This document shows, piece by piece, positions 18,942 to 28,735 of a stretch of 64,000 bases of DNA (position 1 is its first letter; the number at the start of each line of letters is the position of its first letter). Origin of the DNA: Oscillospiraceae bacterium (GTDB lineage: Bacteria; Bacillota; Clostridia; Oscillospirales; Oscillospiraceae); assembly GCA_015067835.1 (NCBI GenBank), contig SVLS01000001.1, forward strand, positions 1 through 64,000, read 5' to 3'. The notes beneath the pieces were generated by a model. That model searched no databases. It was not told where the DNA came from and saw nothing but the letters and a program-made list of their open reading frames with translations. The position numbers and the translations under genes are program-made.

Positions 18942-21455
18942 ATGAAAAATCACATTGTTCTGGGCATTTTGGCCCACGTGGATGCAGGCAAAACCACCCT
19001 GTCCGAAGCGCTGCTGTACCAAAGCGGAATGCGGCGCAGTCTGGGACGGGTGGACCACGGAGATGCCTATTTGGATACCCACGCGCTGGAACGCGCCAGA
19101 GGAATCACCATTTTCTCCAAGCAAGCCCTGTTTTCCACCCAAAATCGAAATATTACCCTGGTGGACACCCCCGGTCACGTGGATTTTTCCCCGGAGGCAG
19201 AGCGGACGCTGCCTATTCTGGACAGCGCCATTTTGGTCATCAGCGGTACGGACGGTATTCAGGCGCACACGCTGACCCTGTGGCAGCTGCTGCAGCGCTA
19301 TGAAATTCCCACCGTCATTTTCATCAATAAAATGGACTTATCCGGCGCAGACCGGGCAAAGCTGCTTGCCCAGCTTCAGCGGGAATTTTCCTCCGGATGC
19401 GTGGAATTTGGTGAGAATCTGGACGAAGCTTATGAAGCCGCCGCTTTATGCGAAGAAGCGCTGCTGGAATCCTATTTGCAAACCGGAGCGGTTGCACAGC
19501 CCGATTTGCAGCGTTTGGTCAGCCAGCGGAAGCTGTTCCCCTGTGTTTTCGGCTCTGCGCTGCATCTGGAGGGCGTCGACCGTCTTCTGGAGATTTTGGA
19601 TCTCTATTTGCCTCAGCCCCAATGGGGAGATGCCTTTGGCGCACAGGTTTACAAGATTTCCCGGGATGCACAAGGCAATCGCCTGACCTGGCTGAAGGTC
19701 ACAGGAGGAAAGCTTCCCGTCCGTTCTCAGATATGTTATGTAAACCGCTCAGGGGACACTGTTGAGGAAAAAGCCATTCAGCTTCGCCTGTACTCCGCCG
19801 AGAAGTTCACCCCTGTGGATTGTCTTCTCCCAGGACAAGTTGCCGCCGTCACCGGTCTTACCGGCACCTATGCCGGGCAGGGTCTTGGTGCAACGCCTGA
19901 CAGTCCTCTGCCCACCTTGGAGCCGGTTATGACATATCGGGTAAATCTCGTCGGCGGCGTTGACCCGGCCGTTGCCTTACCCCAATTACGGCAGTTGGAG
20001 GAAGAAGATCCCATGCTCCGTCTGGTATGGGAAGGCGGGAAAATTTACATCCAGATTATGGGTAAGGTGCAGCTGGAGGTTTTTCGCAGTCTTGTGAAGG
20101 AGCGCTTCAACCTGGAGGTCACCTTGGATGCCGGGCGGATTTTCTATAAGGAAACCATCGCCCAGGCTGTGGAAGGTGTTGGTCATTTTGAACCTTTGCG
20201 GCACTATGCAGAAGTGCATCTGCTGATGGAACCGCTGCCCCAGGGCGCAGGTCTGGAATTCTGTTCCACCTGTCCGACGGATTTTCTGGACAACACCTAC
20301 CAAAAGCTGATTATGACCCATTTCAAGGAAAAGACTCATCGGGGTGTGCTCACCGGCGGACCGATTACGGATATGAAAATCACGCTGGTGTCCGGTCGCG
20401 CCTATATTGAGCATACTGTTGGCGGTGATTTCCGGCAAGCTACCTACCGCGCCATCCGTCAGGGCTTAATGAAGGCGCAATCCATCCTGCTTGAGCCTTG
20501 GTATCGCTTTGTTTTGACCGTGCCCACACCCCAAATCGGGCGTGCCATCACGGATATCCGGGCAATGAGCGGTGAAATGGAGCCGCCGGAAAATCTGGGT
20601 GACTATTCCGTTTTGCAGGGAATTGTGCCGGCTTCGGAATTGGAGGATTATCCGGTGCAGGTCGCCGCCTACACCCAAGGCTTAGGGCGTATGCAGCTTG
20701 CGTTGGATGGATACAAGCCCTGTCATAACACCGATGCTGTGGTGGAGGCGCTGGCCTATGACCCGGAAGCCGATCTGGAAAACACGCCGGACTCCGTATT
20801 CTGCGCCCACGGTGCAGGCTTTACTGTCAAGTGGCATCAGGTTGCGGAGTATATGCATCTGGAAAGCTGTATGAAGGCAAAGCAAGCGCCTCAAACAATC
20901 CCCCAGAATCTTCGTCCGGAGGATAAGGAGCTGGAGGCCATTATGCTCCGGGAATTTGGCCCGCAGAGCACAACCCTGTACCGCCCGACACCCCGTTCTG
21001 ACAAGGAGGATTCGCGTCACATCAAGCCCCTGAAGCAGCAGTATCTGATTGTGGACGGCTACAATATTATCTTCGCCTGGGATGAGCTTGCTCAAATTGC
21101 CAAAGAAGATTTAGAAAATGCCCGGCGGCGGCTGTGCGACATACTAAGCGACTTTTCCGGTTTCCGGAAATGGAAAATCGTTGTGGTTTTTGACGGCTAT
21201 AAGGTCAAGGGAAATCTGGGCGAAAAGCTGCAGCATCACAACATTCAGGTGGTCTACACCAAGGAAAACGAAACCGGGGACAGCTATATTGAAAGTCTGG
21301 TGGCACAAATCGGCTCCAACTACAATCTGCGGGTCGCCACCTCTGATTCTCTGGTTCAGCTGGGGGCTTTGCGCTCCGGTGTGCTGCGGATGAGTGCCCG
21401 GGAATTAAAGTGGGAGATTGATCAGGCAAAAAAGGAAATGACACAGCACTATTAA
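18942..21455 (+). CDS. Tet(M)/EF-G-like ribosomal GTPase with C-terminal NYN (Rae1/YacP-like) ribonuclease domain
   Basis: GILAHVDAGKTTLSEALL, RGITIFSKQALF, LVDTPGHVDF, INKMDL; C-terminus YLIVDGYNIIFAWDEL...IVVVFDGYKVKG...VVYTKENETGDSYIE...RVATSDSLVQ...RMSARELKWEI. Confidence 0.92.
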   Translation: MKNHIVLGILAHVDAGKTTLSEALLYQSGMRRSLGRVDHGDAYLDTHALERARGITIFSKQALFSTQNRNITLVDTPGHVDFSPEAERTLPILDSAILVISGTDGIQAHTLTLWQLLQRYEIPTVIFINKMDLSGADRAKLLAQLQREFSSGCVEFGENLDEAYEAAALCEEALLESYLQTGAVAQPDLQRLVSQRKLFPCVFGSALHLEGVDRLLEILDLYLPQPQWGDAFGAQVYKISRDAQGNRLTWLKVTGGKLPVRSQICYVNRSGDTVEEKAIQLRLYSAEKFTPVDCLLPGQVAAVTGLTGTYAGQGLGATPDSPLPTLEPVMTYRVNLVGGVDPAVALPQLRQLEEEDPMLRLVWEGGKIYIQIMGKVQLEVFRSLVKERFNLEVTLDAGRIFYKETIAQAVEGVGHFEPLRHYAEVHLLMEPLPQGAGLEFCSTCPTDFLDNTYQKLIMTHFKEKTHRGVLTGGPITDMKITLVSGRAYIEHTVGGDFRQATYRAIRQGLMKAQSILLEPWYRFVLTVPTPQIGRAITDIRAMSGEMEPPENLGDYSVLQGIVPASELEDYPVQVAAYTQGLGRMQLALDGYKPCHNTDAVVEALAYDPEADLENTPDSVFCAHGAGFTVKWHQVAEYMHLESCMKAKQAPQTIPQNLRPEDKELEAIMLREFGPQSTTLYRPTPRSDKEDSRHIKPLKQQYLIVDGYNIIFAWDELAQIAKEDLENARRRLCDILSDFSGFRKWKIVVVFDGYKVKGNLGEKLQHHNIQVVYTKENETGDSYIESLVAQIGSNYNLRVATSDSLVQLGALRSGVLRMSARELKWEIDQAKKEMTQHY

Positions 21456-21460
21456 ATGAC

Positions 21461-21494
21461 AAAATCCGCACCTGCTTTCACAGGTGCGGATTTT
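21461..21494. terminator. Terminator between convergent genes
   Basis: AAAATCCGCACCTG...CAGGTGCGGATTTT. Confidence 0.75.
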
Positions 21495-21515
21495 ATTGTT
21501 GGTTAAAAGGATGCT

Positions 21516-23888
21516 TTATCCTGCGTGATACATCTGGCTGTACAGGATGTATCTGTAATTGTAGGGATACAGCCGCTGCACATCTTCATCCAGCTTCTGC
21601 GGCTCACCGCCGTTCCACTGGTACAGGTCACCACCGGAATTCTCGCTGTAATCGGTCAGGTACAAAAACCGACCATCTGCCGTAAGATCGATATTGTCTG
21701 TATTCATTTCCTCGGCGATTTTAGTCTTCTCCCCGTTTTCATAAACATTCAGGGTTGCATTGTCGCCATCTCTTTCGGTAATGAAGAAAATTCTGCTCCA
21801 GTCCAGCTGCATCGCAGCGGTATGACCAAAAACCTCGTCGGCAATTTTCTTGCTGCCGCCATTTTCCCAGATTTTCAGCGTGCCTCCGGATTTTTCGCTG
21901 TAGTCCGTTGAATAGAGAATCTTGTTCCAATCTCTGGATACCGTAATGCGATAGCGGCTAACATCATCATCCACCTTCTGGGACTCCCCATTGCTGTACA
22001 AATACAAGGTGCCGCTTTCCTTTTCACTGTTATAATCCGTTATATACAGCAGCTTGTCGGCATCTTCATTGTAAGAATCGATGGTGTACACATCATTGGC
22101 AATTTTCTTTCCGTTGATATACAAATCGCCGATTCCGTCTTTGTAATTCTTGTAATAGCAGTACCGGTCATTTCCCAGGAAGTAACCACTGTAGGACGAA
22201 ACATCGCTGGCGTACTTTTCCGCCTTTTCCACAACGCCGTTATTGATGGCAATGCGGTACAGGTCGCCCACGGATTCATTCACATCCGTCATAAAGAAAA
22301 TCTGCGTGCCGTTATCGTTCAAATCAAAGCTTGTTGCCTCGTCGTTATCGATGGCACTGACAGCACTTCTGCTGGCCACATAGTAGCTTTTTGCTGTATT
22401 CAGCGCCTCCTTTACCATATCTTCCACCTGATAGGCGTAGCTTACCTCGGAGAGCTTAATCTTCTCAATATTTGCCTTCTGGCGTGCCTGGTATACAACC
22501 ACCGGAGCCTCATATGCAAACTGATAAGAGCTGCTGTAGTAAGAGTCATATACAAAGCCTTCTGTCAGCTTCACTGCTTCCTTGCCGTCAAAGAAGAAGA
22601 GGGTATACTGGCTCTGCTCTATGGTTTGATTCTTCAGAGAATTCCGCAGGGAATCCCGGTCTTGCTTCTCCCAGTAGGCGGTATAAGCCTGCTGATAAAC
22701 CGCATATTCCTGCTGATAGACTTCATAGGCCGCATAGTACTCATCCCAGGTGTCATACATCCAGGAATAGGGTGTGGAGGGTTGTTGCGGATAGTCTGTT
22801 ATTAAGGCATCCTCGGCAGCCTTGTCGTCAAGAACATAATCCATCAGAGGCACGGTTTCCGTCTCGGCTTCAACATAATAAAGCTCGCCGGATTCGTAAA
22901 TCTTGAGAACCTCCTTGACGCCGGAGGCAATCTTTACCTTCTCCTGACCTTCTGCCTGCTTGTAGAGCACATCTTCCTTCATATAGTACAGAACGGTCAT
23001 ATCCTCGTTGAGTCTGTACCAGGAGGATGCGCCACTGGCAATCTTTATTGCTTCCTGGCCCAGGTACTTCAGATAATAGGTATAGGTGCTGTCCGTCTTA
23101 TCCTGAACGCGGTAGCCCAGCTTATTTCCATCGTCAGACACGCTGAAATCATACTCGCTAACTTCAGAATCGATTTTCTCTTTCTCATCCTTGTCCACAA
23201 AGTACTGGTACAGACCGCCGTCTTTCTTGACATAGGTAACCACCGTACCGGCTTCATTAACACGGAAATTGACAATCTCAGAGTCTACCTTTACTGCCTC
23301 GGCTTCCGGGTTTTTCGTGGAGCGATGGTACAAATTGATGCCGTCATCGCCGGCCTCATATTTATCCGGGAAGAAAATGCGGCTTCCATCCTTACTGAAA
23401 GCGATTCCATTGCCAATTGCTGTCACTGCGGTATCGCTATTATTTGCCAAGCTGTCCGTTACCTGCCAGGGCTCACCACCGGTTTCCAGGTTTAAGAAGT
23501 ACAGCTGGTCATCCTTGATATAAATTGCTGCGCTTTGCTGTGTTGCCGCGCCACCCTTAAACAGCAGCAAAACCACCACAACTATCGTCAATACAGCAAG
23601 ACCAATGCCCCCAAAGAGCAGAATCTTCGGGAACTTCTTCTTTTGGGCAGGCTTCTCTTCCACCGGAGCTGCTGTTACAGGCTGCGCCACCGGTTCAACA
23701 GGCTGTACTGCGGGTTCAACCGGCTTCGTCACCAGCGCTGCACCGCAGCCCTGACAAAAAGACGCTCCAACCACAGCCGGCCGACCGCAAACAGGGCAGA
23801 ATGTGGTCTGAGGAATAGGTGTTCCGCAGCTGTCGCAGAACTTGGTTCCCTCTGCCAGCTGTTTATTACAATTCGGACAAGTAGGCAT
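21516..23888 (-). CDS. Double zinc-ribbon, single-TM protein with large extracytoplasmic propeller-like region
   Basis: CPNCNKQLAEGTKFCDSCG and CPVCGRPAVVGASFCQGCG; TM ILLFGGIGLAVLTIVVVVLLLF; repeated ITDY/YLTDYSE-SGG-LY blades. Confidence 0.8.
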   Translation of the reverse strand: MPTCPNCNKQLAEGTKFCDSCGTPIPQTTFCPVCGRPAVVGASFCQGCGAALVTKPVEPAVQPVEPVAQPVTAAPVEEKPAQKKKFPKILLFGGIGLAVLTIVVVVLLLFKGGAATQQSAAIYIKDDQLYFLNLETGGEPWQVTDSLANNSDTAVTAIGNGIAFSKDGSRIFFPDKYEAGDDGINLYHRSTKNPEAEAVKVDSEIVNFRVNEAGTVVTYVKKDGGLYQYFVDKDEKEKIDSEVSEYDFSVSDDGNKLGYRVQDKTDSTYTYYLKYLGQEAIKIASGASSWYRLNEDMTVLYYMKEDVLYKQAEGQEKVKIASGVKEVLKIYESGELYYVEAETETVPLMDYVLDDKAAEDALITDYPQQPSTPYSWMYDTWDEYYAAYEVYQQEYAVYQQAYTAYWEKQDRDSLRNSLKNQTIEQSQYTLFFFDGKEAVKLTEGFVYDSYYSSSYQFAYEAPVVVYQARQKANIEKIKLSEVSYAYQVEDMVKEALNTAKSYYVASRSAVSAIDNDEATSFDLNDNGTQIFFMTDVNESVGDLYRIAINNGVVEKAEKYASDVSSYSGYFLGNDRYCYYKNYKDGIGDLYINGKKIANDVYTIDSYNEDADKLLYITDYNSEKESGTLYLYSNGESQKVDDDVSRYRITVSRDWNKILYSTDYSEKSGGTLKIWENGGSKKIADEVFGHTAAMQLDWSRIFFITERDGDNATLNVYENGEKTKIAEEMNTDNIDLTADGRFLYLTDYSENSGGDLYQWNGGEPQKLDEDVQRLYPYNYRYILYSQMYHAG

Positions 23889-24024
23889 TTTTCTTTCCTC
23901 CTTAACGTTTCACCGGGAATTTCGACAAAATCCCGGTGCTTTTTTCATTATATTCCTTTTGTCATATTTTGTCAATTATGCAGCCCAAGCAAAAAGGTCT
24001 GCCGACATTCAGCAGACCCTCTCG

Positions 24025-25302
24025 TTATACCGTTTCTTTTGTTTTGCGCACCTTTTTCAGCTTATAAAGCTCTTCTGTAGCCATCCGGGTTTTTGCCACC
24101 GGTGTTTTACCGGAGGGGAAGCAATAATAAAGCGCTTCCTGATTGCCGATGCATATAACATCCGCAATTTCATACCAGTAGTAATCCGCATACAACCCGT
24201 AACAGGCCAGCGCACCCTGCCGATATTCCAATTTCCCGTCACAGCCGGTCAGATGAAAGCCATCCGTCGTATGGGAAAGATGCCCCTTTCCCACCATATA
24301 AATGGCCTTGAAATCCACCAGCATACCGATGTCCACATCGGTTTCAAGCTGATAAGTGCCTTCCTCCAGCTCCCGGCGTACTTCTGCCCGTTCCCAGGCA
24401 TACCAGTCCGGAATATGAGAAAACTCCGTCTCTCCTTCCAGCGCCTTCAGCTGACCCAGGGTATCCATCTCCCAAACCTTGTGGCAATGGTTACACTTCA
24501 GCGAAATGCCCTTGCCCTCCATCTGTCCCTCTGTGCCGCAATGGGGACATTTGTAGAGAATACGCTCCAGTCCGTCTGCCCGGAATTTTTCTGTAACTTC
24601 AATGGCGTTATCCCGCTGCCAGGCAAAGTTGTCAAAGGTAAATGCCTCATCCAGCAGCTCATCCAGCTGCCGCACGGTCATTGTCTTGATTTCCTCTGCG
24701 GTAGCCAAACAGCTTACTGTGGCGTAGGTGCGTACCTTGCGCTTTTGCAGACAGTTGTACAAAGGATCCCGGGTAAATGCGCCCTGAGTAATGACTGTCA
24801 CCACCGGCACGCCCAGCTTTTTCAGTAAAACCCCCATTTTCCGCGGCAACGGCGTTGCCGTTCCGTCAAAGGAATAGCTTGCCTCCGGGTACATCAGTAC
24901 GCTGGTCTTTTTCTCCTTGAGCATATACTCCATATCCCGAATCAGCGCAACATCGCTGACAAATTTCTGAGTGGGAATACAGCCCAGAAAGCGCATCAGC
25001 CATTCCTTGCCCACGAAGCCGTCGCTGGTACAGACAATGCCGTAGGGCTTCGGGTAAAAAATCCTTGACGCCATCATCAAATCAATAAAGCTGGAGTGAT
25101 TCATCAAAATCAGGCAGGGCTGACCCTTGACCTTTTCCATCCCGTGGGTGGTAAACTTAAAATGGGTGCTCCACAAATCAGGAATTGCCGCAATGCGAAT
25201 GACGCTTTGCAGCAAAAAATTGGGATGCAGCGGCTTGCGATGCTTCCCTTTCGGCAGCGCCATAACTGCATCATAATCTTTTTTTCGGGTGCGAATCTTC
25301 AT
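24025..25302 (-). CDS. PlsC-like acyltransferase with internal zinc ribbon
   Basis: LILMNHSSFIDLMMA, VLMYPEASYSFDG; CPHCGTEGQMEGKGISLKCNHCHKVWEMD. Confidence 0.82.
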   Translation of the reverse strand: MKIRTRKKDYDAVMALPKGKHRKPLHPNFLLQSVIRIAAIPDLWSTHFKFTTHGMEKVKGQPCLILMNHSSFIDLMMASRIFYPKPYGIVCTSDGFVGKEWLMRFLGCIPTQKFVSDVALIRDMEYMLKEKKTSVLMYPEASYSFDGTATPLPRKMGVLLKKLGVPVVTVITQGAFTRDPLYNCLQKRKVRTYATVSCLATAEEIKTMTVRQLDELLDEAFTFDNFAWQRDNAIEVTEKFRADGLERILYKCPHCGTEGQMEGKGISLKCNHCHKVWEMDTLGQLKALEGETEFSHIPDWYAWERAEVRRELEEGTYQLETDVDIGMLVDFKAIYMVGKGHLSHTTDGFHLTGCDGKLEYRQGALACYGLYADYYWYEIADVICIGNQEALYYCFPSGKTPVAKTRMATEELYKLKKVRKTKETV

Positions 25303-25453
25303 AACAATCACATCCTGATCCGTTGTTTGTTTTGCTTATTTTATCACGAAACCGCCTCTTTTTCAATATGTGAATAAACTCTGAACAAAAAATGTCTTCC
25401 TTTTTAGGACAATGTCGTATATAATGGGCATATATGTCAAAGGAGGAAATGCT

Positions 25454-25846
25454 ATGCATCATAAATTTGCGGCAGTCATTCAGAAAATTCTTCATGTTCT
25501 GGAGGCAATTATCGCTGTACTTACTTTGATTGTGCTGGTGGGGATGATTGGTCTGGAGATTTACCGGATGTTTACATCGCCGGGCTATTTTACTTCCCTT
25601 GACAACTATTTGCACAATATCCTCACCATCGTGGTGGGTCTGGAATTTGTGCGGATGCTAATTGATTTGACTCCGGCAAACACGCTGGAGGTGCTGATTG
25701 TGGCCATTTCCCGCCACGTCATCCTGAATCACAACAACCCCTTGAGCAATGTCGCCTGCGTGCTGTGTATCGCAGCCTTGTTTGCCACCCGCCGTTTCCT
25801 GATTCCGAAAAAGGAAATGAAGGTGGAGCTTTCCGAGGTGGAATAA
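25454..25846 (+). CDS. PsiE-like (phosphate-starvation-inducible) membrane protein
   Basis: AISRHVILNHNNPLSNVACVLCIAALFATRRFL resembles the PsiE C-terminus; several TM segments. Confidence 0.65.
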   Translation: MHHKFAAVIQKILHVLEAIIAVLTLIVLVGMIGLEIYRMFTSPGYFTSLDNYLHNILTIVVGLEFVRMLIDLTPANTLEVLIVAISRHVILNHNNPLSNVACVLCIAALFATRRFLIPKKEMKVELSEVE

Positions 25847-25856
25847 AAGTCAATCG

Positions 25857-25889
25857 CCCCGCTTGTATCCAATACAAGCGGGGCTTTTC
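25857..25889. terminator. Terminator between convergent genes
   Basis: CCCCGCTTGTATccaATACAAGCGGGGcttttc. Confidence 0.8.
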
Positions 25890-25890
25890 G

Positions 25891-26949
25891 TTATTCTTTC
25901 TTCATTGTCAAGCCAACTGCTTCTGCTGCCCGGCACAGGGATTCCCATGTGGACGGAATGATTGTAACCATATCTCCAGCCTCTGCCTTGCGTTTCTGCT
26001 CCAGTTCGCCGGGATAGTAAATTTCCTCCACACCCTCTGCCCGTTTGGCAGATTTGAACTGCTCAATCATCGTTTCCACGGACTTGGTAAATGCTTCCAC
26101 CGGCATCATTTTCTCTATATCCATCGCGATAATGAGGTGGCCAGTATTGCCGCATTTACCCGGCGTTTCATTCCAGGAGTTAATATCGTGGGTCAATGCC
26201 GCGCCGGAAAGAATGCCGGCCATACACTCCACCATCACAGAAAGGCCGTAGCCCTTATGCGCACCAAAAGGCAGCAGCACACCGCCGCTGAGGTATTCCT
26301 CCGGCTCGACGCTGGGTCTGCCATTCTTATCCAGAATGCAGCCGGGGGGCAGCTGCTTACCAGTGGCCTTTGCCAGCTGAACTTTTCCGTCTGCCACAGC
26401 GCTCATCGCCACATCCATCATCAGTGTTCCGTATTTGCCTGCCGGCACAGCGTATGCAAAGGGATTGTTGCCGATGGTTGCCTCACAGCTGCCTGTTACC
26501 GCCATAATGGGATTGCCGGTGCTCATTACCATGCCAATCATTCCCTGCCGGGCGATTTCATCTGCATAGACGCCTTCCGCACCGTTGTGATGGCTCTGCC
26601 GCACATTTACCACACCAATTCCTTTCTCCTTTGCTAACCGGATAGCAAGCGCCGTTGCCTTACAGCTTGCCGGGATTCCCAATCCTCCGTTGGCACTGGC
26701 GCGAGCCCAACTGCCGGATTGCTGTTCAATTACCAACTCTGCATGGGCCGAAATGCCCCCGGATTGCAAACATCGCACATAGCGCTCCACCCGCAAAACA
26801 CCGTGGGAATTGACGCCCCACTGATCTGCGCAAATCAATACACGCGCTATAGCTTCTGCATCCTCACAGGTAACCCCCAGTCGCTCAAAAACAGCAACTA
26901 CCTGAGATGTCAAAAGCTGGCGATGGATCACAATATTTTCATTGCTCAT
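25891..26949 (-). CDS. Malate/L-lactate dehydrogenase (Ldh) family oxidoreductase
   Basis: ADQWGVNSHGVLRVERYV, NVRQSHHNGAEGVYA, GNNPFAYAVPA, PFGAHKGYGLSVMVE. Confidence 0.93.
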   Translation of the reverse strand: MSNENIVIHRQLLTSQVVAVFERLGVTCEDAEAIARVLICADQWGVNSHGVLRVERYVRCLQSGGISAHAELVIEQQSGSWARASANGGLGIPASCKATALAIRLAKEKGIGVVNVRQSHHNGAEGVYADEIARQGMIGMVMSTGNPIMAVTGSCEATIGNNPFAYAVPAGKYGTLMMDVAMSAVADGKVQLAKATGKQLPPGCILDKNGRPSVEPEEYLSGGVLLPFGAHKGYGLSVMVECMAGILSGAALTHDINSWNETPGKCGNTGHLIIAMDIEKMMPVEAFTKSVETMIEQFKSAKRAEGVEEIYYPGELEQKRKAEAGDMVTIIPSTWESLCRAAEAVGLTMKKE

Positions 26950-27077
26950 ATTCTTCCTCCTTGTTTGGTGGTTCTATATGTATCATATACTTGCTGCTCC
27001 TTAAAAACAAGTAGGATTGTTGAACAATATTACAATGCAAATTTTGTTGTTTTTGCCGTCTTTTTCACAATTTTCTC

Positions 27078-27106
27078 TTGTCAGCACCCCGGTATAGTGA
27101 TATGAT
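27078..27106 (+). promoter_or_regulatory. Candidate promoter of the GntR gene
   Basis: TTGTCA N17 TATGAT. Confidence 0.6.
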
Positions 27107-27135
27107 GGAAGTACATTCCACCAGGAGGACTCCCT

Positions 27136-27789
27136 ATGCAGCTTAAAACCGTTTCTACCGTGGATGCCGTCTGCAAGGCTTTGGAAAATGATATTTTCCA
27201 GCTCCACTTCCCCGCAGGCTCCAAGATTACAGAAAACGACCTTGTCTCCCGCTATGGCGTGAGCCGAAACACCCTGCGTGAGGCCATCGCCTATCTTTTG
27301 TCCAGCGGTCTTTTGGTCAAGGTAGCCAATAAAGGTGTATACGTAAAAGAAATTACACAAGACGATATTCAGGAACTTTTTCATTTACGGGAGCTGTTGG
27401 AAACGGAAGCCCTGCGCACCGTTTACGCCTGCGGCTTTATCCCCATTGACCTGATGCACCAGGTGGAGGTGTTGGAGGGAATTGACGCAGAAAAGGACTG
27501 GTACGCCTATGTTCGGGCAGATTGCGATTTCCACGCAGCTCTGGTAACTGCCGCCGGAAGTGACCGCTTGTCCCGCTTGTACGAAACCATTGCCACTGAG
27601 GTAAAGCTTTGCATTTATCAGTCCCACAGCTTTATCCCCTTGCGCAGCGAGTATACCCATCACCATCGGCAAATTCTGGAAGCATTGGAAAACGGTAATC
27701 TGGATGAGGCCATTCAGATTCTTTCCGTTCACATCGATCACGCCATTCAAAGCTATGCCGAGGGTTTTCAAAAGCACTCTGCAGAATGA
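27136..27789 (+). CDS. GntR family (FadR-like) transcriptional regulator
   Basis: ENDLVSRYGVSRNTLREAIAYLLSSGLL wHTH; FCD-type C-terminus. Confidence 0.92.
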   Translation: MQLKTVSTVDAVCKALENDIFQLHFPAGSKITENDLVSRYGVSRNTLREAIAYLLSSGLLVKVANKGVYVKEITQDDIQELFHLRELLETEALRTVYACGFIPIDLMHQVEVLEGIDAEKDWYAYVRADCDFHAALVTAAGSDRLSRLYETIATEVKLCIYQSHSFIPLRSEYTHHHRQILEALENGNLDEAIQILSVHIDHAIQSYAEGFQKHSAE

Positions 27790-27799
27790 GCCGCAAAAA

Positions 27800-27835
27800 G
27801 CGGAGTTCGCGTTCAGCGAACTCCGCTTCTTTTAT
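27800..27835. terminator. Terminator between convergent gntR and thrB
   Basis: GCGGAGTTCGCgttcaGCGAACTCCGC followed by T-rich. Confidence 0.75.
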
Positions 27836-28722
27836 TCTCCGTCAATGACATGTGCGCCCTGGAACTCAATGTGCAGGGGAATCATCTGCCAGTTTGCCTT
27901 GGTGATGGCATCCAGCTTCTTGGCCAGCTTTTCCTCCAGACCGGGATTGCGGGTAATACACAGCAGGGTAGGACCTGCGCCGCTGACGCAGAAGGCTGCA
28001 CCGGTGGTGCGAATCAAACCCTCAATCTGGTCGTAATCCGTAATCATTTTCTTCCGATGGGGCTGATGAATACGATCCTGCATTGCAGTACGCAGAAGCT
28101 TTTCGTCACCCAATTCCAATGCCTTCAGCACCAATGCGCCGTGGGCGATGTTGTATACCGCATCTGCACGGTCATACTCTGTGGGCAATACGCTACGGGC
28201 CAGAGGTGTCGGCAGGTCGAAATCCGGCACAAGCGCCAGGAATTCCCAATCCGGATGGAGGGGGAAGTTCACCGTCACCGGCAAGCCATTGTCCACCATA
28301 GAGGCCGTCAGACCGCCGAAAAAGGCCGGTGCCAGGTTATCCGGGTGTCCTTCCATTGCGTTGGTGATGTTGAGCAGACCCTGAGTGGACAGCTTGTTGC
28401 CACGCAGGACATTGGCTCCCATTGCACCCGCCACCAGCAACGCCGCCGAAGAGCCTAAGCCGCGGCAAATGGGAATCTGCGCATCAATGTGAATTTTTAC
28501 ACCCCGGATTTCCTCGCTGAGAGATTCCAAAACAGCGCAGTAAGAGGTGTATGCCATATTGTCAGGACCGGCGTAAGCCTCGTCGCAGCCGGTGATTTCC
28601 AGGCCGGATTCCATTTCCTCGAAGGTTACGTCCGTATAAAGACTCAGTGCACAGCCGAAGGCATCAAAGCCGGGACCCAGATTGGCAGTGGTGGCCGGCA
28701 CGCGAATGGTTACTTTTTTCAT
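27832..28722 (-). CDS. thrB: Homoserine kinase
   Basis: MKKVTIRVPATTANLGPGFDAFGCAL; IPICRGLGSSAALLVAG GHMP motif. Confidence 0.95.
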   Translation of the reverse strand: MKKVTIRVPATTANLGPGFDAFGCALSLYTDVTFEEMESGLEITGCDEAYAGPDNMAYTSYCAVLESLSEEIRGVKIHIDAQIPICRGLGSSAALLVAGAMGANVLRGNKLSTQGLLNITNAMEGHPDNLAPAFFGGLTASMVDNGLPVTVNFPLHPDWEFLALVPDFDLPTPLARSVLPTEYDRADAVYNIAHGALVLKALELGDEKLLRTAMQDRIHQPHRKKMITDYDQIEGLIRTTGAAFCVSGAGPTLLCITRNPGLEEKLAKKLDAITKANWQMIPLHIEFQGAHVIDGE

Positions 28723-28735
28723 TGTCTTTCTCCTC

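Noticed and set aside
18942-21455. Calling this an acquired tet(M)/tet(W) resistance gene
   Set aside because: The sequence is divergent, sits in a housekeeping operon after cca and has a C-terminal NYN domain; no mobile context was seen.
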